From Tateyamaria pelophila (GTDB lineage Bacteria; Pseudomonadota; Alphaproteobacteria; Rhodobacterales; Rhodobacteraceae): a stretch of DNA of 64,000 nucleotides. Position 1 is the first letter of the stretch. Each line of letters begins with the position of its first letter. This document shows positions 1 to 8,594 of the stretch, in pieces. The notes under the pieces were generated by a model, which saw nothing but the letters and a program-made list of their open reading frames with translations, did no database searches and was not told the DNA's origin. A program made the position numbers and the translations under genes. The stretch is from NCBI RefSeq assembly GCF_019966495.1, contig NZ_JAIMIA010000004.1, positions 58,891 through 122,890 on the forward strand, in the 5' to 3' direction.

Positions 1-1
1 C

Positions 2-799
2 GACGGTGTGGACGTGATCGCCATCGACGGGGGCGATGGAACGGTGCGCGATATCGTCAGCAATATTGATCAGGCATATGGCGATCACTGGCCCCTGATG
101 GCTCTTCTGCCATCCGGCAAGACCAACGTCATTGCGGGGCAGGTGGGCCACTTCGGTACCGGACAGAAGGGATGGGAACGTTTGCTTGCCGTTCGGAAAA
201 CCGGCAAACTGGCCGACATGCAAACCCAATGCGCCGCGATCGAAATCTCATGGCCGGGCCGTGATGATCCGGTCCAGCGCGGCTTCCTGCTGGGCTTTGC
301 GGCTTTTGCGGATGGTGTGCGGATGGCCAATCAATCGATCCATCCGATGGGCATCAACAAGGGGCTTGCCGTTGCCATGGCCATCGGCGGTGTCTTGCGC
401 CGCAGCTTGCTGAGCGGTTCGAAAAACCGCGAAGCGTCGGGCGAAGCAGGTACGGTTCTTGTCGATGGCGCGCAGGTGAACGGCACGCGCCACTTCCTTG
501 TTCTGGCCAGCACGCTGGACCGTCTGACGCTGGGTCTGCAACCGTTCTGGGATCAGGGCAGGGGAGCGATCAACTGGCTCGATATCTCGGCGCCACCCAA
601 GCGCGCCGTTGTTGGCATCGTGTCGATGGCCCTGGGCAAGCGCAAAGCGTGGATGGAAGACAACGGTTATGCCAGCGGCCGCGCTGAAACGATGGAGGTC
701 AAATTTGACCAACCCTTCGTTCTGGACGGTGAGCTTTATGAGCCCCATGGCCATATCCGGGTCGCCGCAACGCAACCTATCGGATTTGTCGGCGAATGA
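2..799 (+). CDS. Lipid kinase of the diacylglycerol/sphingosine kinase family (5' end outside window)
   Basis: The protein phosphorylates a lipid hydroxyl group with ATP at the membrane; the family includes diacylglycerol, sphingosine and bacterial ceramide kinases. The glycine-rich ATP signature IDGGDGTVRD is encoded at about 23-52 and the LPSGKTN segment follows near 106-130. The reading frame is open to the left edge, and the motif lies too close to the visible start for a whole protein, so the N-terminus is missing. The stop codon overlaps the start of the next gene by 4 nt, which suggests translational coupling. The sphingolipid genes at 1829-6146 make ceramide kinase (CpgB-like) a reasonable guess, but diacylglycerol kinase activity cannot be excluded from sequence alone. 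Confidence 0.8.
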   Translation, partial: DGVDVIAIDGGDGTVRDIVSNIDQAYGDHWPLMALLPSGKTNVIAGQVGHFGTGQKGWERLLAVRKTGKLADMQTQCAAIEISWPGRDDPVQRGFLLGFAAFADGVRMANQSIHPMGINKGLAVAMAIGGVLRRSLLSGSKNREASGEAGTVLVDGAQVNGTRHFLVLASTLDRLTLGLQPFWDQGRGAINWLDISAPPKRAVVGIVSMALGKRKAWMEDNGYASGRAETMEVKFDQPFVLDGELYEPHGHIRVAATQPIGFVGE

Positions 800-1710
800 G
801 TGCCGCGCTGCCGGATCTTGTGCGTGCGGGCCTTGAGCGCCCTGTACCGGATGAAGCGCGCGCCTTGGCAAATGAACTTGCTTCGGAGAGTGGGACGGCG
901 GTGGTGGCCGTGCTGTTTTATGGCTCATGCCTGCGCAATCAGACGGTCGAAGGGGTGCTGGATTTCTATATTCTTGTGGACACATACAGCAACTACCACG
1001 CAAGCTGGATCGGTGCCGCTGCCAACGCGATTTTGCCGCCCACCGTGCGTTACCGACACGGAGAAGAAGCCCGCGCCAAGATCGCCGTGATCTCGGCCAC
1101 TGCCTTCGCGCGCAAGATGCTCCCGGACAGCAATGACACGACAATGTGGGCGCGGTTCTGCCAACCCGCCGCGCTGCTCTATGCGCGCGACGGGCAGGCC
1201 GCCGCTACAACGGTTGAGGCCGTTGCAGATGCCGTGGCGACCGGAGCGGTGTGGGCGCAACGCCTCGGGCCATCGGGCGGGACGTCCGCCGATCTGTGGA
1301 CGGCATTGTTTCAAAACACATACGGGGCCGAGTTGCGTGTCGAAGATGGCGGGGATCGAGGCCAGACGATCTATCATCAGGCCGAACACTATTTTGACGC
1401 GATGCTGGCGCCCGCCCTTGCACATGCGACGGCCAGGCAAGGCAGCAGCGGGTGGCCAGACGCGCAGGGCAAAACGGCGCGGCAGTACATGTGTATGTGG
1501 CGACGCAAAAGCATTTATGGAAAAGTGCTGAACATCTCGCGGTTGGTCAAAGCAGCGTTCACCTTCGATCAGAAGGTCGAGTATATCCAGTGGAAGGTCG
1601 AGCGCCATACCGGCAAACCACTGCACCTGACGGATTTCCAGAAGCGACACCCGCTGATTGCTGCACCCGGTGTTTTGTGGCGGCTGTGGCGGCAGGGTGC
1701 CGTGCGTTAG
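796..1710 (+). CDS. Nucleotidyltransferase-like protein coupled to the lipid kinase
   Basis: I do not recognise this 304-residue protein with certainty. Residues 41-62 carry an FYGSCLRN...LDFYILVD pattern: a GS pair followed after a short gap by two spaced aspartates (D56, D62). This is the layout of a nucleotidyltransferase active site and recalls the TAM41/Mmp37 CDP-diacylglycerol synthases. No membrane segment or signal peptide is evident, and the C-terminus (about 240-304) is rich in Lys, Arg and Trp, which could bind membranes. Its ATG overlaps the TGA of the upstream lipid kinase. Inference: it may transfer a nucleotide onto the phosphorylated lipid or onto a head-group precursor. It could also be a non-catalytic member of the fold. 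Confidence 0.55.
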   Translation: MSAALPDLVRAGLERPVPDEARALANELASESGTAVVAVLFYGSCLRNQTVEGVLDFYILVDTYSNYHASWIGAAANAILPPTVRYRHGEEARAKIAVISATAFARKMLPDSNDTTMWARFCQPAALLYARDGQAAATTVEAVADAVATGAVWAQRLGPSGGTSADLWTALFQNTYGAELRVEDGGDRGQTIYHQAEHYFDAMLAPALAHATARQGSSGWPDAQGKTARQYMCMWRRKSIYGKVLNISRLVKAAFTFDQKVEYIQWKVERHTGKPLHLTDFQKRHPLIAAPGVLWRLWRQGAVR

Positions 1711-1754
1711 CGTTTGCCCAAATCGGGGCGCAAACGCATCGCATAGCCATCAAA

Positions 1755-1803
1755 AAAAATCCTCCGCGTTTGGATTGATTATCCAAAGCCGCGGAGGATT
1801 TTG
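1755..1803. terminator. Bidirectional rho-independent terminator
   Basis: A 13-bp outer stem (AAAATCCTCCGCG with CGCGGAGGATTTT) encloses a second 7-bp stem (TTTGGAT/ATCCAAA). It is flanked by an A-run on the left and T-rich sequence on the right. It lies between the convergent nucleotidyltransferase-like gene and the serine palmitoyltransferase gene and can serve both. Confidence 0.85.
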
Positions 1804-1828
1804 TTGTTTCAGGTGATATTTTCAGGCG

Positions 1829-3046
1829 TTAGCCAAAGCTTGCAATACGCTCGGGTTCGATCACGCCGAACGCAAGACCGATCTTGGTAAAGAGGGCAAT
1901 GGCCTGATCGATTTGCTCATGCGAATGCGCGGCACTCACACTGCTGCGCAACAGGCACATGTTTGCCGGCGTGGCCGGTGGCAACGCAAGGTTGACATAG
2001 AGACCTTCATTCAGCAGCGCGTTCCAGAAGGCGATCGCCATTTCGGGCGATGGCAATTGAACCGCGACGACAGGGCTCGCATCCGGACCAACCGAAAAAC
2101 CAGCTGCCGCCATGCCGTCGTAAAGACGACGCGCATTGCCCATCAGCTTTTCGCGCAGAAGTTCGCCGTTCTTGACTTTTTCCAGCGAGGTTACGACCGA
2201 CGCCACGACCGACGAGGGCAGCGACGCCGTGAACATATAGGGGCGGCACGCCACTTTCAGCAGATCAAAGTCGTCGATGTTCGAAACACAGAACCCGCCG
2301 ATGGCACCGAGGCTTTTGCTGAACGTGCCGACGATAAAGTCGACATCGTCCTCAACGCCACACTCCTCGGCCAATCCGCGACCGTGCTTGCCCAGAACGC
2401 CCATCGAGTGGGCTTCGTCCACGATCAGATACGCACCGAATTCCTTGGTCACTTCGACGATCTCTTTCAGCGGGGCCTTGTCGCCCAGCATGCTGAAGAT
2501 GCCTTCGGTCACCACGATCACGTTGCCGCCCTTGTTCTTGAGGCGGCGCAGACGTGTGCGCAGGTCGTCGGGATCGTTGTGCTTGAACCGCGTCACAGGG
2601 GCCGGTGTCAGCTTGCACGCGTCATAGATACAGGCGTGGGAGTCCGCGTCGATTACAAGGTGGTCGTCCCGACCTGCCAATGTTGCGATGATCCCCAGGT
2701 TGGCCTGATAGCCAGTGGTGAACATCATTGCATGCTTGCGGCCAAAGAATGCCGCCAGATCACGCTCAAGGCGGGCATGCCAGCCGTAAGAGCCATTGGC
2801 GATCCGCGAGCCTGTTGTGCCAGTGCCGTTTTCACGCAACGCCGTCACGGCGGTCTCGACGCTTTGCTTGTCAAAGGTCAGCCCGAGGTAGTTGTTGGTG
2901 CCCAGCAATATGGTCTTCTTGCCAGCGACGATCCCCTCGGTCGGCGACAGGATTTTGTCAAAGCGAACGGAGAATGGATCGCTGCCCGCTGACTTAACAT
3001 CGTCATAGGCGCTGCGCAGATCTTTGAATTTGTCCAGAATACCCAT
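1829..3046 (-). CDS. spt: Serine palmitoyltransferase (alpha-oxoamine synthase family)
   Basis: A PLP enzyme that condenses L-serine with an acyl thioester to 3-ketosphinganine, the first committed step of sphingolipid synthesis, in the cytosol. The 405 residues match the family length. PLP-site features are visible: His137 in DADSHACIYD (ring stacking), DEAHS at 210-214 and the Schiff-base lysine K244 in GTFSKSLGA. Relatives such as AKB ligase (Kbl), BioF and HemA share the fold, but the dedicated acyl carrier protein gene directly upstream, the acyl-AMP ligase and the lipid kinase all favour sphingolipid synthesis. The start codon overlaps the ACP stop by one base (TAATG), so the two are translationally coupled, and the enzyme probably takes its acyl group from that ACP. 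Confidence 0.87.
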   Translation of the reverse strand: MGILDKFKDLRSAYDDVKSAGSDPFSVRFDKILSPTEGIVAGKKTILLGTNNYLGLTFDKQSVETAVTALRENGTGTTGSRIANGSYGWHARLERDLAAFFGRKHAMMFTTGYQANLGIIATLAGRDDHLVIDADSHACIYDACKLTPAPVTRFKHNDPDDLRTRLRRLKNKGGNVIVVTEGIFSMLGDKAPLKEIVEVTKEFGAYLIVDEAHSMGVLGKHGRGLAEECGVEDDVDFIVGTFSKSLGAIGGFCVSNIDDFDLLKVACRPYMFTASLPSSVVASVVTSLEKVKNGELLREKLMGNARRLYDGMAAAGFSVGPDASPVVAVQLPSPEMAIAFWNALLNEGLYVNLALPPATPANMCLLRSSVSAAHSHEQIDQAIALFTKIGLAFGVIEPERIASFG

Positions 3047-3297
3047 TATGCTTCTACCTCTGTTTGCAAGGACTGAACGACACCCGCCAATTGTGTGACG
3101 GTCTCAGTTTCGGCAATACGATCCAGCGGGATCGAAATGTCGAAGTGATCTTCGAGCGCCATCACCAGGTCCATCACAGCCAATGAGTCCAGGCTCAGGT
3201 CCCGAACAATGTTTGTTTCGGCTGTGATACCGGCCGCGCCGTTGGTAATCGTCGTAAGTTCGGTGACGATCACCGTCTCGATCTCTGCGTTGTCCAT
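3046..3297 (-). CDS. Acyl carrier protein of the sphingolipid locus
   Basis: A small acidic carrier protein of 83 residues that holds an acyl chain on a 4'-phosphopantetheine arm. The attachment serine is Ser38 in the LSLDSLAVMDLV motif, followed by a helix ending FDISIPLD, as in standard ACPs. I place the start at ATG 3297 because the longer reading begins with TTG at 3312. It is too divergent and wrongly placed to be the housekeeping AcpP. Bacterial sphingolipid loci in Caulobacter carry an equivalent ACP next to serine palmitoyltransferase. It probably receives acyl chains from the acyl-AMP ligase at 4401-6146 and hands them to the overlapping palmitoyltransferase. Confidence 0.88.
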   Translation of the reverse strand: MDNAEIETVIVTELTTITNGAAGITAETNIVRDLSLDSLAVMDLVMALEDHFDISIPLDRIAETETVTQLAGVVQSLQTEVEA

Positions 3298-3428
3298 ATC
3301 GTTTCTGTCCAATGTGCCTGCAGCGTTATCGTCGCAGTTTTTTTATGTGCCCTCCTTATCAAGTGTTAATGGGCCTTTTGAAAAGGTCTGGTGGCGCAAA
3401 TGGGCGTCACGTTTTCCTACTAAGTATT

Positions 3429-4382
3429 TCAGAGCCAATGCCGTGACTTGTACCATTTTGCGGTGTCTGAAAATCCGTCTTTCAGCGTGACCTGAGGACG
3501 CCAGATTTCGGGCGGGGGTTGGGCGCTGGCCGAGGAACTCCAGTCGCCATGCAGCATTTCACGCACTTTGCCTGCCGTCAGGATCGGAGTTTTTCCGATC
3601 AGGCGGGCGCTGATCCCGGAAATATGGCCGCCCGCCCTTAAAATAAAAGGTGGAATGCGTATAACGCTTGGCGATGTTCCGACAGATTGACCTGCAGCCC
3701 GAGCGATTTCACCCCATGTGTAACCGTCCCGCACGTCGTCGGTCAGTTCGTAAATCGCGTCGTGATCGCCAGCTTTGGCCATTGCAACAACGGCGCTTGA
3801 AACATCGGTTGCATTAATCAGGCATATGCGGGACGAAGGCGCTTTAGGGGCGAAAACCCGTCCCTTGGACGCCATCTGAAACAATGGAAATGTTTCCCGA
3901 TCCCATCGGCCATAAACTGCCGATGGGCGTAAAACTATGACCGATCCGGTCGCATTTTTGGTCACCGCATCCTCGCCCGCGCGCTTGCTGGCAGCGTAAT
4001 CTGATAGCTCTGGCGCTCGCGCAGCCATCGATGAAACCACTAGAACAGGAGCTTTGGGGGCGACTTGGGCAGCGGCCCGCGCGAGGTTCGCACTGCCGTT
4101 TTCGTTCACGGAAAAGAAATGGTCGCGAGACCTTGCCTTGATCAGACCAGCGCCATGGATAACCACATCAGCGCCCGCACAGAGCCGTTCCAACGCGGAT
4201 TGATCCGACAGGTCGCCCAGAACAATCTCGGCGTTCAGGTTGGGCACAAGCGGGTGCAGGGGTTCGCTGCGCACCAGCATCCGGATATTCCAGCCCGCCC
4301 GGATCAGATCTGCCAGAATGTAACGACCGACAAAGCCGGTTCCGCCTGTCACGACGGCCAGTGGCTTATGCGGCGAGGTCAA
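3429..4382 (-). CDS. NAD-dependent epimerase/reductase, candidate ceramide reductase (CerR-like)
   Basis: An extended short-chain dehydrogenase of 317 residues. The Rossmann NAD(P) motif TGGTGFVG is at 12-19, the substrate serines VVSSM at 115-119 and the catalytic YAASK at 129-133. The family is broad (sugar epimerases, 3-beta-HSD-like reductases), so sequence alone does not set the substrate. In Caulobacter sphingolipid loci an epimerase-like protein, CerR, reduces the 3-keto group of oxidised ceramide, and the neighbours here fit that role. Its start lies 18 nt after the acyl-AMP ligase stop, and 131 nt separate its stop from the ACP start. The reductase role is an inference from gene context. 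Confidence 0.72.
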   Translation of the reverse strand: MTSPHKPLAVVTGGTGFVGRYILADLIRAGWNIRMLVRSEPLHPLVPNLNAEIVLGDLSDQSALERLCAGADVVIHGAGLIKARSRDHFFSVNENGSANLARAAAQVAPKAPVLVVSSMAARAPELSDYAASKRAGEDAVTKNATGSVIVLRPSAVYGRWDRETFPLFQMASKGRVFAPKAPSSRICLINATDVSSAVVAMAKAGDHDAIYELTDDVRDGYTWGEIARAAGQSVGTSPSVIRIPPFILRAGGHISGISARLIGKTPILTAGKVREMLHGDWSSSASAQPPPEIWRPQVTLKDGFSDTAKWYKSRHWL

Positions 4383-4400
4383 GACACTGATCCCGGGGCG

Positions 4401-6146
4401 TCACGGTGTCTGTGGTGCAGGCAGTTCTGCAATAATACCATCAAGGTATTGCTGGCGGGATTTGGTGCGGCTCAGCTTGCCAGATGAAGTGTGTGGCAAA
4501 CTGTTATGCGGTACGAGAACGACCTTGGAATGTACACCATGTGAGCCGCTCACGACATTCTCGACTTCAGCACGCAGGGCTTCTCGAGCCGCAGTATCCG
4601 TGGCGCGGCATTGGACCAGAAGGACAATTACTTCTTCATTATCCTTCTGAAGCGAGAAGGCAGCCACGTCACCGGTGCGACACGCGCTGACTTCACGTTC
4701 CACGGACCATTCCAGATCCTGAGGCCAGATATTGCGACCGTTGATGATGATCAGATCCTTGGCCCGGCCTGTAATCGCAATCTCACCGTCAGACAGATAG
4801 CCAAGATCGCCCGTATTCAACCAGCCATCTTCGGCAAGCACAGCGGCGGTTTCTTCGGGCAGGCCATCATAGCCTTGCATCATGCTGGGGCCGCGCAGGA
4901 AAAAACAGCCCACGCGCATATCTGGCAGAACATTGCCGTCGCCGTCGCGGACTTGCAATTCGTGTCCCGGCAGCACCTTGCCGCAGCGGACAAAAGAACG
5001 CACGCGGGCTGTACTTTCGGTTGCGGGCACCACATGCCCATCTTCTTCCAACCTGTCCAGGTCGACGGTGTCGACCACCAACCCTTTTCCAGGCTCATGA
5101 AAGCTGATGGCCACGACGGCCTCGGCCATTCCATAGCTGGGCGAGAACGAGCTGGCGCGGAACCCATATTCGGCAAACGTCCCTGAAAAGCTTTCCAGAA
5201 CGGACGGGCGTACCATGTCACCGCCAATGCCAGCAGCCCGCCACTTGGACAGGTCAAGGCTTTCGGGTGGTTTCGTGCGTTCGGCGCGACGCACGCACAG
5301 TTCATATCCAAAGGTTGGCCCAAAGGACAACGTTCCGCCATGCGTGCTAATCGTGGACAGCCATGTCATGGGGCGTTTGGCGAAATCACGGGTCGGGATG
5401 ATGTCGATGGACATCTGAGTGACGATCGGCGTCAACAGACAGCCCACCAGTCCCAAGTCATGATAAAACGGCAGCCAGGTGGTGCAGCGGTCTTCGGGCT
5501 GGATTGTCATGCCCGACAGCGAGATGGCAGCCGTGTTGGCAATGAACGCGTCGTGCGTCACGGCCACGCCCATCGGCGCGCGTGTGCTGCCCGAAGAGAA
5601 TTGCAGATAGGCCAGCCCATCCGTGCGCAGGTCTGGCAATATAACCGTGTCCTGCAGCGCGGGCACCTCGGCCACCGTGCCGGTGAACTTCAATCCCAGA
5701 TCTGCCGTGGCCTCAAGCAGCATGCTCTGCATCTCCGCGGGGCCAAACGCCGCCTTGGCGCGGGCGGCGGCGATCATCCGGCGGGTCTGGTCGACGTAAC
5801 CGGCACGCCCGCGAAACGCGGCGGGCAGGGGCACGGGCATCGGGATCAGGCTGGCATATTGACAGGCCGCAAACACCCGCAGAAAATCACCGTCGCTTTC
5901 GGCGATGATGGCAACACGGTCGCCCGGTTCCAGACCAAGGGCGATCAGTTGTTGTGCCAATTGCAATGATTGCAGCCGCAAATCCCTGTAGGGTAGAACT
6001 TCGTTGATTTCGCCGCGCCCGGTAAAGAAGTTGACGCCGGTGTCGCCTTGCGCCGCATAATCCAATGCTTCTGGAAAGGAACGAAAGCCCGCCGCCTTGA
6101 AGGGAATACCACGGTCGGTCGGAGTGGGGGTCGCAATCTTGGTCAA
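4401..6146 (-). CDS. Fatty acyl-AMP ligase / acyl-ACP synthetase
   Basis: An adenylate-forming enzyme of about 580 residues that activates a fatty acid with ATP and passes it to an acyl carrier protein rather than CoA. The P-loop-like FSSGSTRAPMGV, the SYGMAEA adenine motif, LNTGDLGY and the hinge GRAKDLIIINGRN followed by WPQDLE are all present; that last stretch is typical of the FAAL branch. I prefer TTG at 6146 because a GAGGAAA ribosome-binding site lies 7 nt upstream; ATG at 6194 would add 16 residues and has no such site. It is first in the minus-strand run and probably loads the ACP used for the long-chain base or the amide-linked acyl group. Confidence 0.82.
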   Translation of the reverse strand: MTKIATPTPTDRGIPFKAAGFRSFPEALDYAAQGDTGVNFFTGRGEINEVLPYRDLRLQSLQLAQQLIALGLEPGDRVAIIAESDGDFLRVFAACQYASLIPMPVPLPAAFRGRAGYVDQTRRMIAAARAKAAFGPAEMQSMLLEATADLGLKFTGTVAEVPALQDTVILPDLRTDGLAYLQFSSGSTRAPMGVAVTHDAFIANTAAISLSGMTIQPEDRCTTWLPFYHDLGLVGCLLTPIVTQMSIDIIPTRDFAKRPMTWLSTISTHGGTLSFGPTFGYELCVRRAERTKPPESLDLSKWRAAGIGGDMVRPSVLESFSGTFAEYGFRASSFSPSYGMAEAVVAISFHEPGKGLVVDTVDLDRLEEDGHVVPATESTARVRSFVRCGKVLPGHELQVRDGDGNVLPDMRVGCFFLRGPSMMQGYDGLPEETAAVLAEDGWLNTGDLGYLSDGEIAITGRAKDLIIINGRNIWPQDLEWSVEREVSACRTGDVAAFSLQKDNEEVIVLLVQCRATDTAAREALRAEVENVVSGSHGVHSKVVLVPHNSLPHTSSGKLSRTKSRQQYLDGIIAELPAPQTP

Positions 6147-6335
6147 GCCGTCGTTTCCTCGTTCGTTCGGTGCGCGGGTGATGCGTGTCGTCACCGCCGT
6201 GGCAAAAGAAATAGTGTCGCCGCACTGCGTCGATTCACATCCGCCGCATACACACCAGATGGAGCGGGCCGTGCATACTCACAAGTTGTTGCCAAAGTGA
6301 AGTATTAATTGTGCCGCAACGCGGTCTTTGCCCGG

Positions 6336-7493
6336 TCAGGTGTTGCCCGTTTGTGTCGCGTGTGTCGTTTCAAAAAGCGCCCGCACTGCCTGAACCGCAG
6401 CCTCGGTTTCCGGCAGGACCGGCACATTTTGGCCTCGCGCGCCGGGCTTGCCCAGCATCGCGGCACGCCCATCGCGTAAAAGAGCCTGAAAATAGTCGGA
6501 CGGTGATTTAGGCGGATAGAGCACTCCCTCCCGGATCATGCGCAGGTAGACCCGAGCGATCGCGCTGTCGCCACGGCGCAGTTTTCCGTCCAGACTGCGC
6601 ATGGCGCTGTCTCGCCATCGATCCTGCGAGGTCAGGGGGAAAATGTGCAACGGGCGCCCGGTCAGGGCCGCCTCCTGGGTCATCGATATACTGTCATTGG
6701 TGACGATGAACTGATCGGCCAATTTCAGAAAAGCGGCATAGGGGTTGTCAGCGTCCTTGTGCCAGACGTGAAAGAACGACGGTGCGGTGATGGATTGACG
6801 TAGTATCTCAGTCACCCTGGCCGGGGTCCGGGGGCTGGTGGCGATCAACAGCGCACCTTGGTTTTGTGCCGCATGCCGATTGCACGCGGCGGCCAATACG
6901 TCTGCCGCTTCCGACGGAAAACGCAACGTGGGCGTGTCACCCCCAACCAGCACCGCGGTCCATGGACCGGGAAGATCAGCAAGCTGAGGTGCCCAGGCCG
7001 CCGCCGATGCGGTCAGCATGTCCGGAGACATGGCCGTCAGGGGGCCTGACAGTTGCACCACATTGGGGCTGTCCGGCAGGCGGTATTGCGGCGTGGTCAG
7101 CACCAGATCGAACGGCGCAAGCGGCGCGCGGGGACGCCCCAGATGAACCAGACGGGCGTTGCATTGCGATTTGATCCATCGGGTCACAGGCACGCTGCGC
7201 CATCCGATCGACAAGACCAGATCAGGCCATGGCGGTGCAAACGCGCCTCTGGCCTTTGGGGTCAGATGATTCAAATGGGCGGATCGACCATAAAGCGGCG
7301 TCCAGCGTGGCAGCCTCTTTTGCCACTCCAGCGTTTTACTGGCCCAAGGCCATCCCAAACCGTCGGCCAAGGCCTGCACCTGAAGATTGTCGCCGGTTCG
7401 ATGCCCCTGCAAAACCCACACCTGTGGCAAGGTCCGATCATCGTCCGTATATGATGCGCGATCACTTGTTCTTGCTTTCACGTATCCGGACAC
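6336..7493 (-). CDS. ELM1-family (DUF1022) glycosyltransferase-like protein, copy 1
   Basis: A 385-residue member of the family annotated as mitochondrial fission ELM1. It has a GT-B-like layout: an N-terminal half with VWVLQGHRTGDNLQVQ at about 25-40 and a C-terminal half with VTNDSISMTQEAALTGRPL (about 270-290), the latter resembling a nucleotide-sugar site. No membrane segment is seen. The bacterial role is not established; members often sit with lipid or lipopolysaccharide genes. It starts with GTG at 7493. A paralogue lies at 8595-9677, and both bracket a GT8-like gene. It follows the sphingolipid genes on the same strand, but a 189-nt gap leaves co-transcription open. Confidence 0.75.
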   Translation of the reverse strand: MSGYVKARTSDRASYTDDDRTLPQVWVLQGHRTGDNLQVQALADGLGWPWASKTLEWQKRLPRWTPLYGRSAHLNHLTPKARGAFAPPWPDLVLSIGWRSVPVTRWIKSQCNARLVHLGRPRAPLAPFDLVLTTPQYRLPDSPNVVQLSGPLTAMSPDMLTASAAAWAPQLADLPGPWTAVLVGGDTPTLRFPSEAADVLAAACNRHAAQNQGALLIATSPRTPARVTEILRQSITAPSFFHVWHKDADNPYAAFLKLADQFIVTNDSISMTQEAALTGRPLHIFPLTSQDRWRDSAMRSLDGKLRRGDSAIARVYLRMIREGVLYPPKSPSDYFQALLRDGRAAMLGKPGARGQNVPVLPETEAAVQAVRALFETTHATQTGNT

Positions 7494-7625
7494 CTATGAG
7501 CACCGCTGACTGAACCCGGAGCCTAGCGGATTGCGCTGAAACGGGAAAGGCGTTAAAAAAATCCAATTGCTCAGCCATCCATGGCAACAGCTGGCGCAGT
7601 GTGAATTCGAAGGAAGGGCAATCCA

Positions 7626-8525
7626 TTGAAAAAGACGGTTTTCATCCATACCAATTCGAAGCAGATGGCTGGGGCGATTGTCGGCAAACACTCGCTCAAG
7701 CGGAATTCTGCCAATCCGGACGCCTTTGACGTGCAGATCACGGCGCAGGAAGATTTTCCGGTGTTTGCGGAATTCGAGGGCCGGAAATTCTTGCGGGGGG
7801 GCAACTGGCGCACCTGGCAAAACGCCGACCTGCAGTCCTTTACTCCGGTCCGGTTCATGCCCCCCGAAATCATGGGATATGAAGGGCGCGCGATCGTCAT
7901 CGACCCGGATGTCTTTGCGGTGGGCGATATCAACGAACTCTTCGATCGAGACATGGAAGGCAAAGCCGTTTGTGCGAAGCCGCGCCCCGGTCACAAAGGG
8001 CACGCCAACTATGTGGCGTCCAGCGTGATGCTGCTGGATTGCGCGAAACTGGGCCACTGGAACGTCAAAAAGCAGTTCGAAGCGATGTTCGCGGGAGATC
8101 TGGACTACGAGGACTGGATCGAATTGCGCAATGAGCCCGAAGGCTCCATCGGGTATCTGGAATCGTTCTGGAACGACTTTGACCGCCTGGAGCCGGACAC
8201 GAAGCTGATCCACAACACGAAACGGCGCACACAGCCGTGGAAGACCGGCCTGCCGATTGACTTCACAAACCGTCCGAACAAGCTTTTGCGCATGCTCGGC
8301 ATAAGCGGATACAAGAAGAAAGGCAGCTATCTGAAACATCCCGATCCCCGGCAGGAACAGTTCTTTTTCAGTCTGTTGAAGGAATGCCTTGATGCCGGTG
8401 AGATCACGGAAGAGCAAATCAAGGCGGAGATGGCCCATAACCATGTCCGTCACGATGCCTTTGACGTGATGGACCGGGTTCCCGCTGTGGATCTCGTGTT
8501 GAACGACGTCCGCAAAGCCGCTTGA
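7626..8525 (+). CDS. GT8-like glycosyltransferase
   Basis: A cytosolic protein of 299 residues with the look of a family 8 (GT-A) glycosyltransferase: an N-terminal strand KKTVFIHTNS, a metal/nucleotide-sugar DPDVF motif near residue 97 preceded by YEGRAIVI, and a SSVMLLD segment near 138. The donor and acceptor are unknown. The TTG start at 7626 is supported by a GAAGGAAGGG ribosome-binding site about 8 nt upstream. It is the first gene of a plus-strand run (8595, 9674, 10470) and lies divergent from ELM1 copy 1. Sugar transfer to a lipid or surface glycan is inferred from the neighbours. Confidence 0.7.
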   Translation: MKKTVFIHTNSKQMAGAIVGKHSLKRNSANPDAFDVQITAQEDFPVFAEFEGRKFLRGGNWRTWQNADLQSFTPVRFMPPEIMGYEGRAIVIDPDVFAVGDINELFDRDMEGKAVCAKPRPGHKGHANYVASSVMLLDCAKLGHWNVKKQFEAMFAGDLDYEDWIELRNEPEGSIGYLESFWNDFDRLEPDTKLIHNTKRRTQPWKTGLPIDFTNRPNKLLRMLGISGYKKKGSYLKHPDPRQEQFFFSLLKECLDAGEITEEQIKAEMAHNHVRHDAFDVMDRVPAVDLVLNDVRKAA

Positions 8526-8594
8526 GCGCACCCATACGACCAAGACCTGTCGAGCCTTGCCGAAGCTGAGGCCTAGACAAGAAAGAGATGCATT

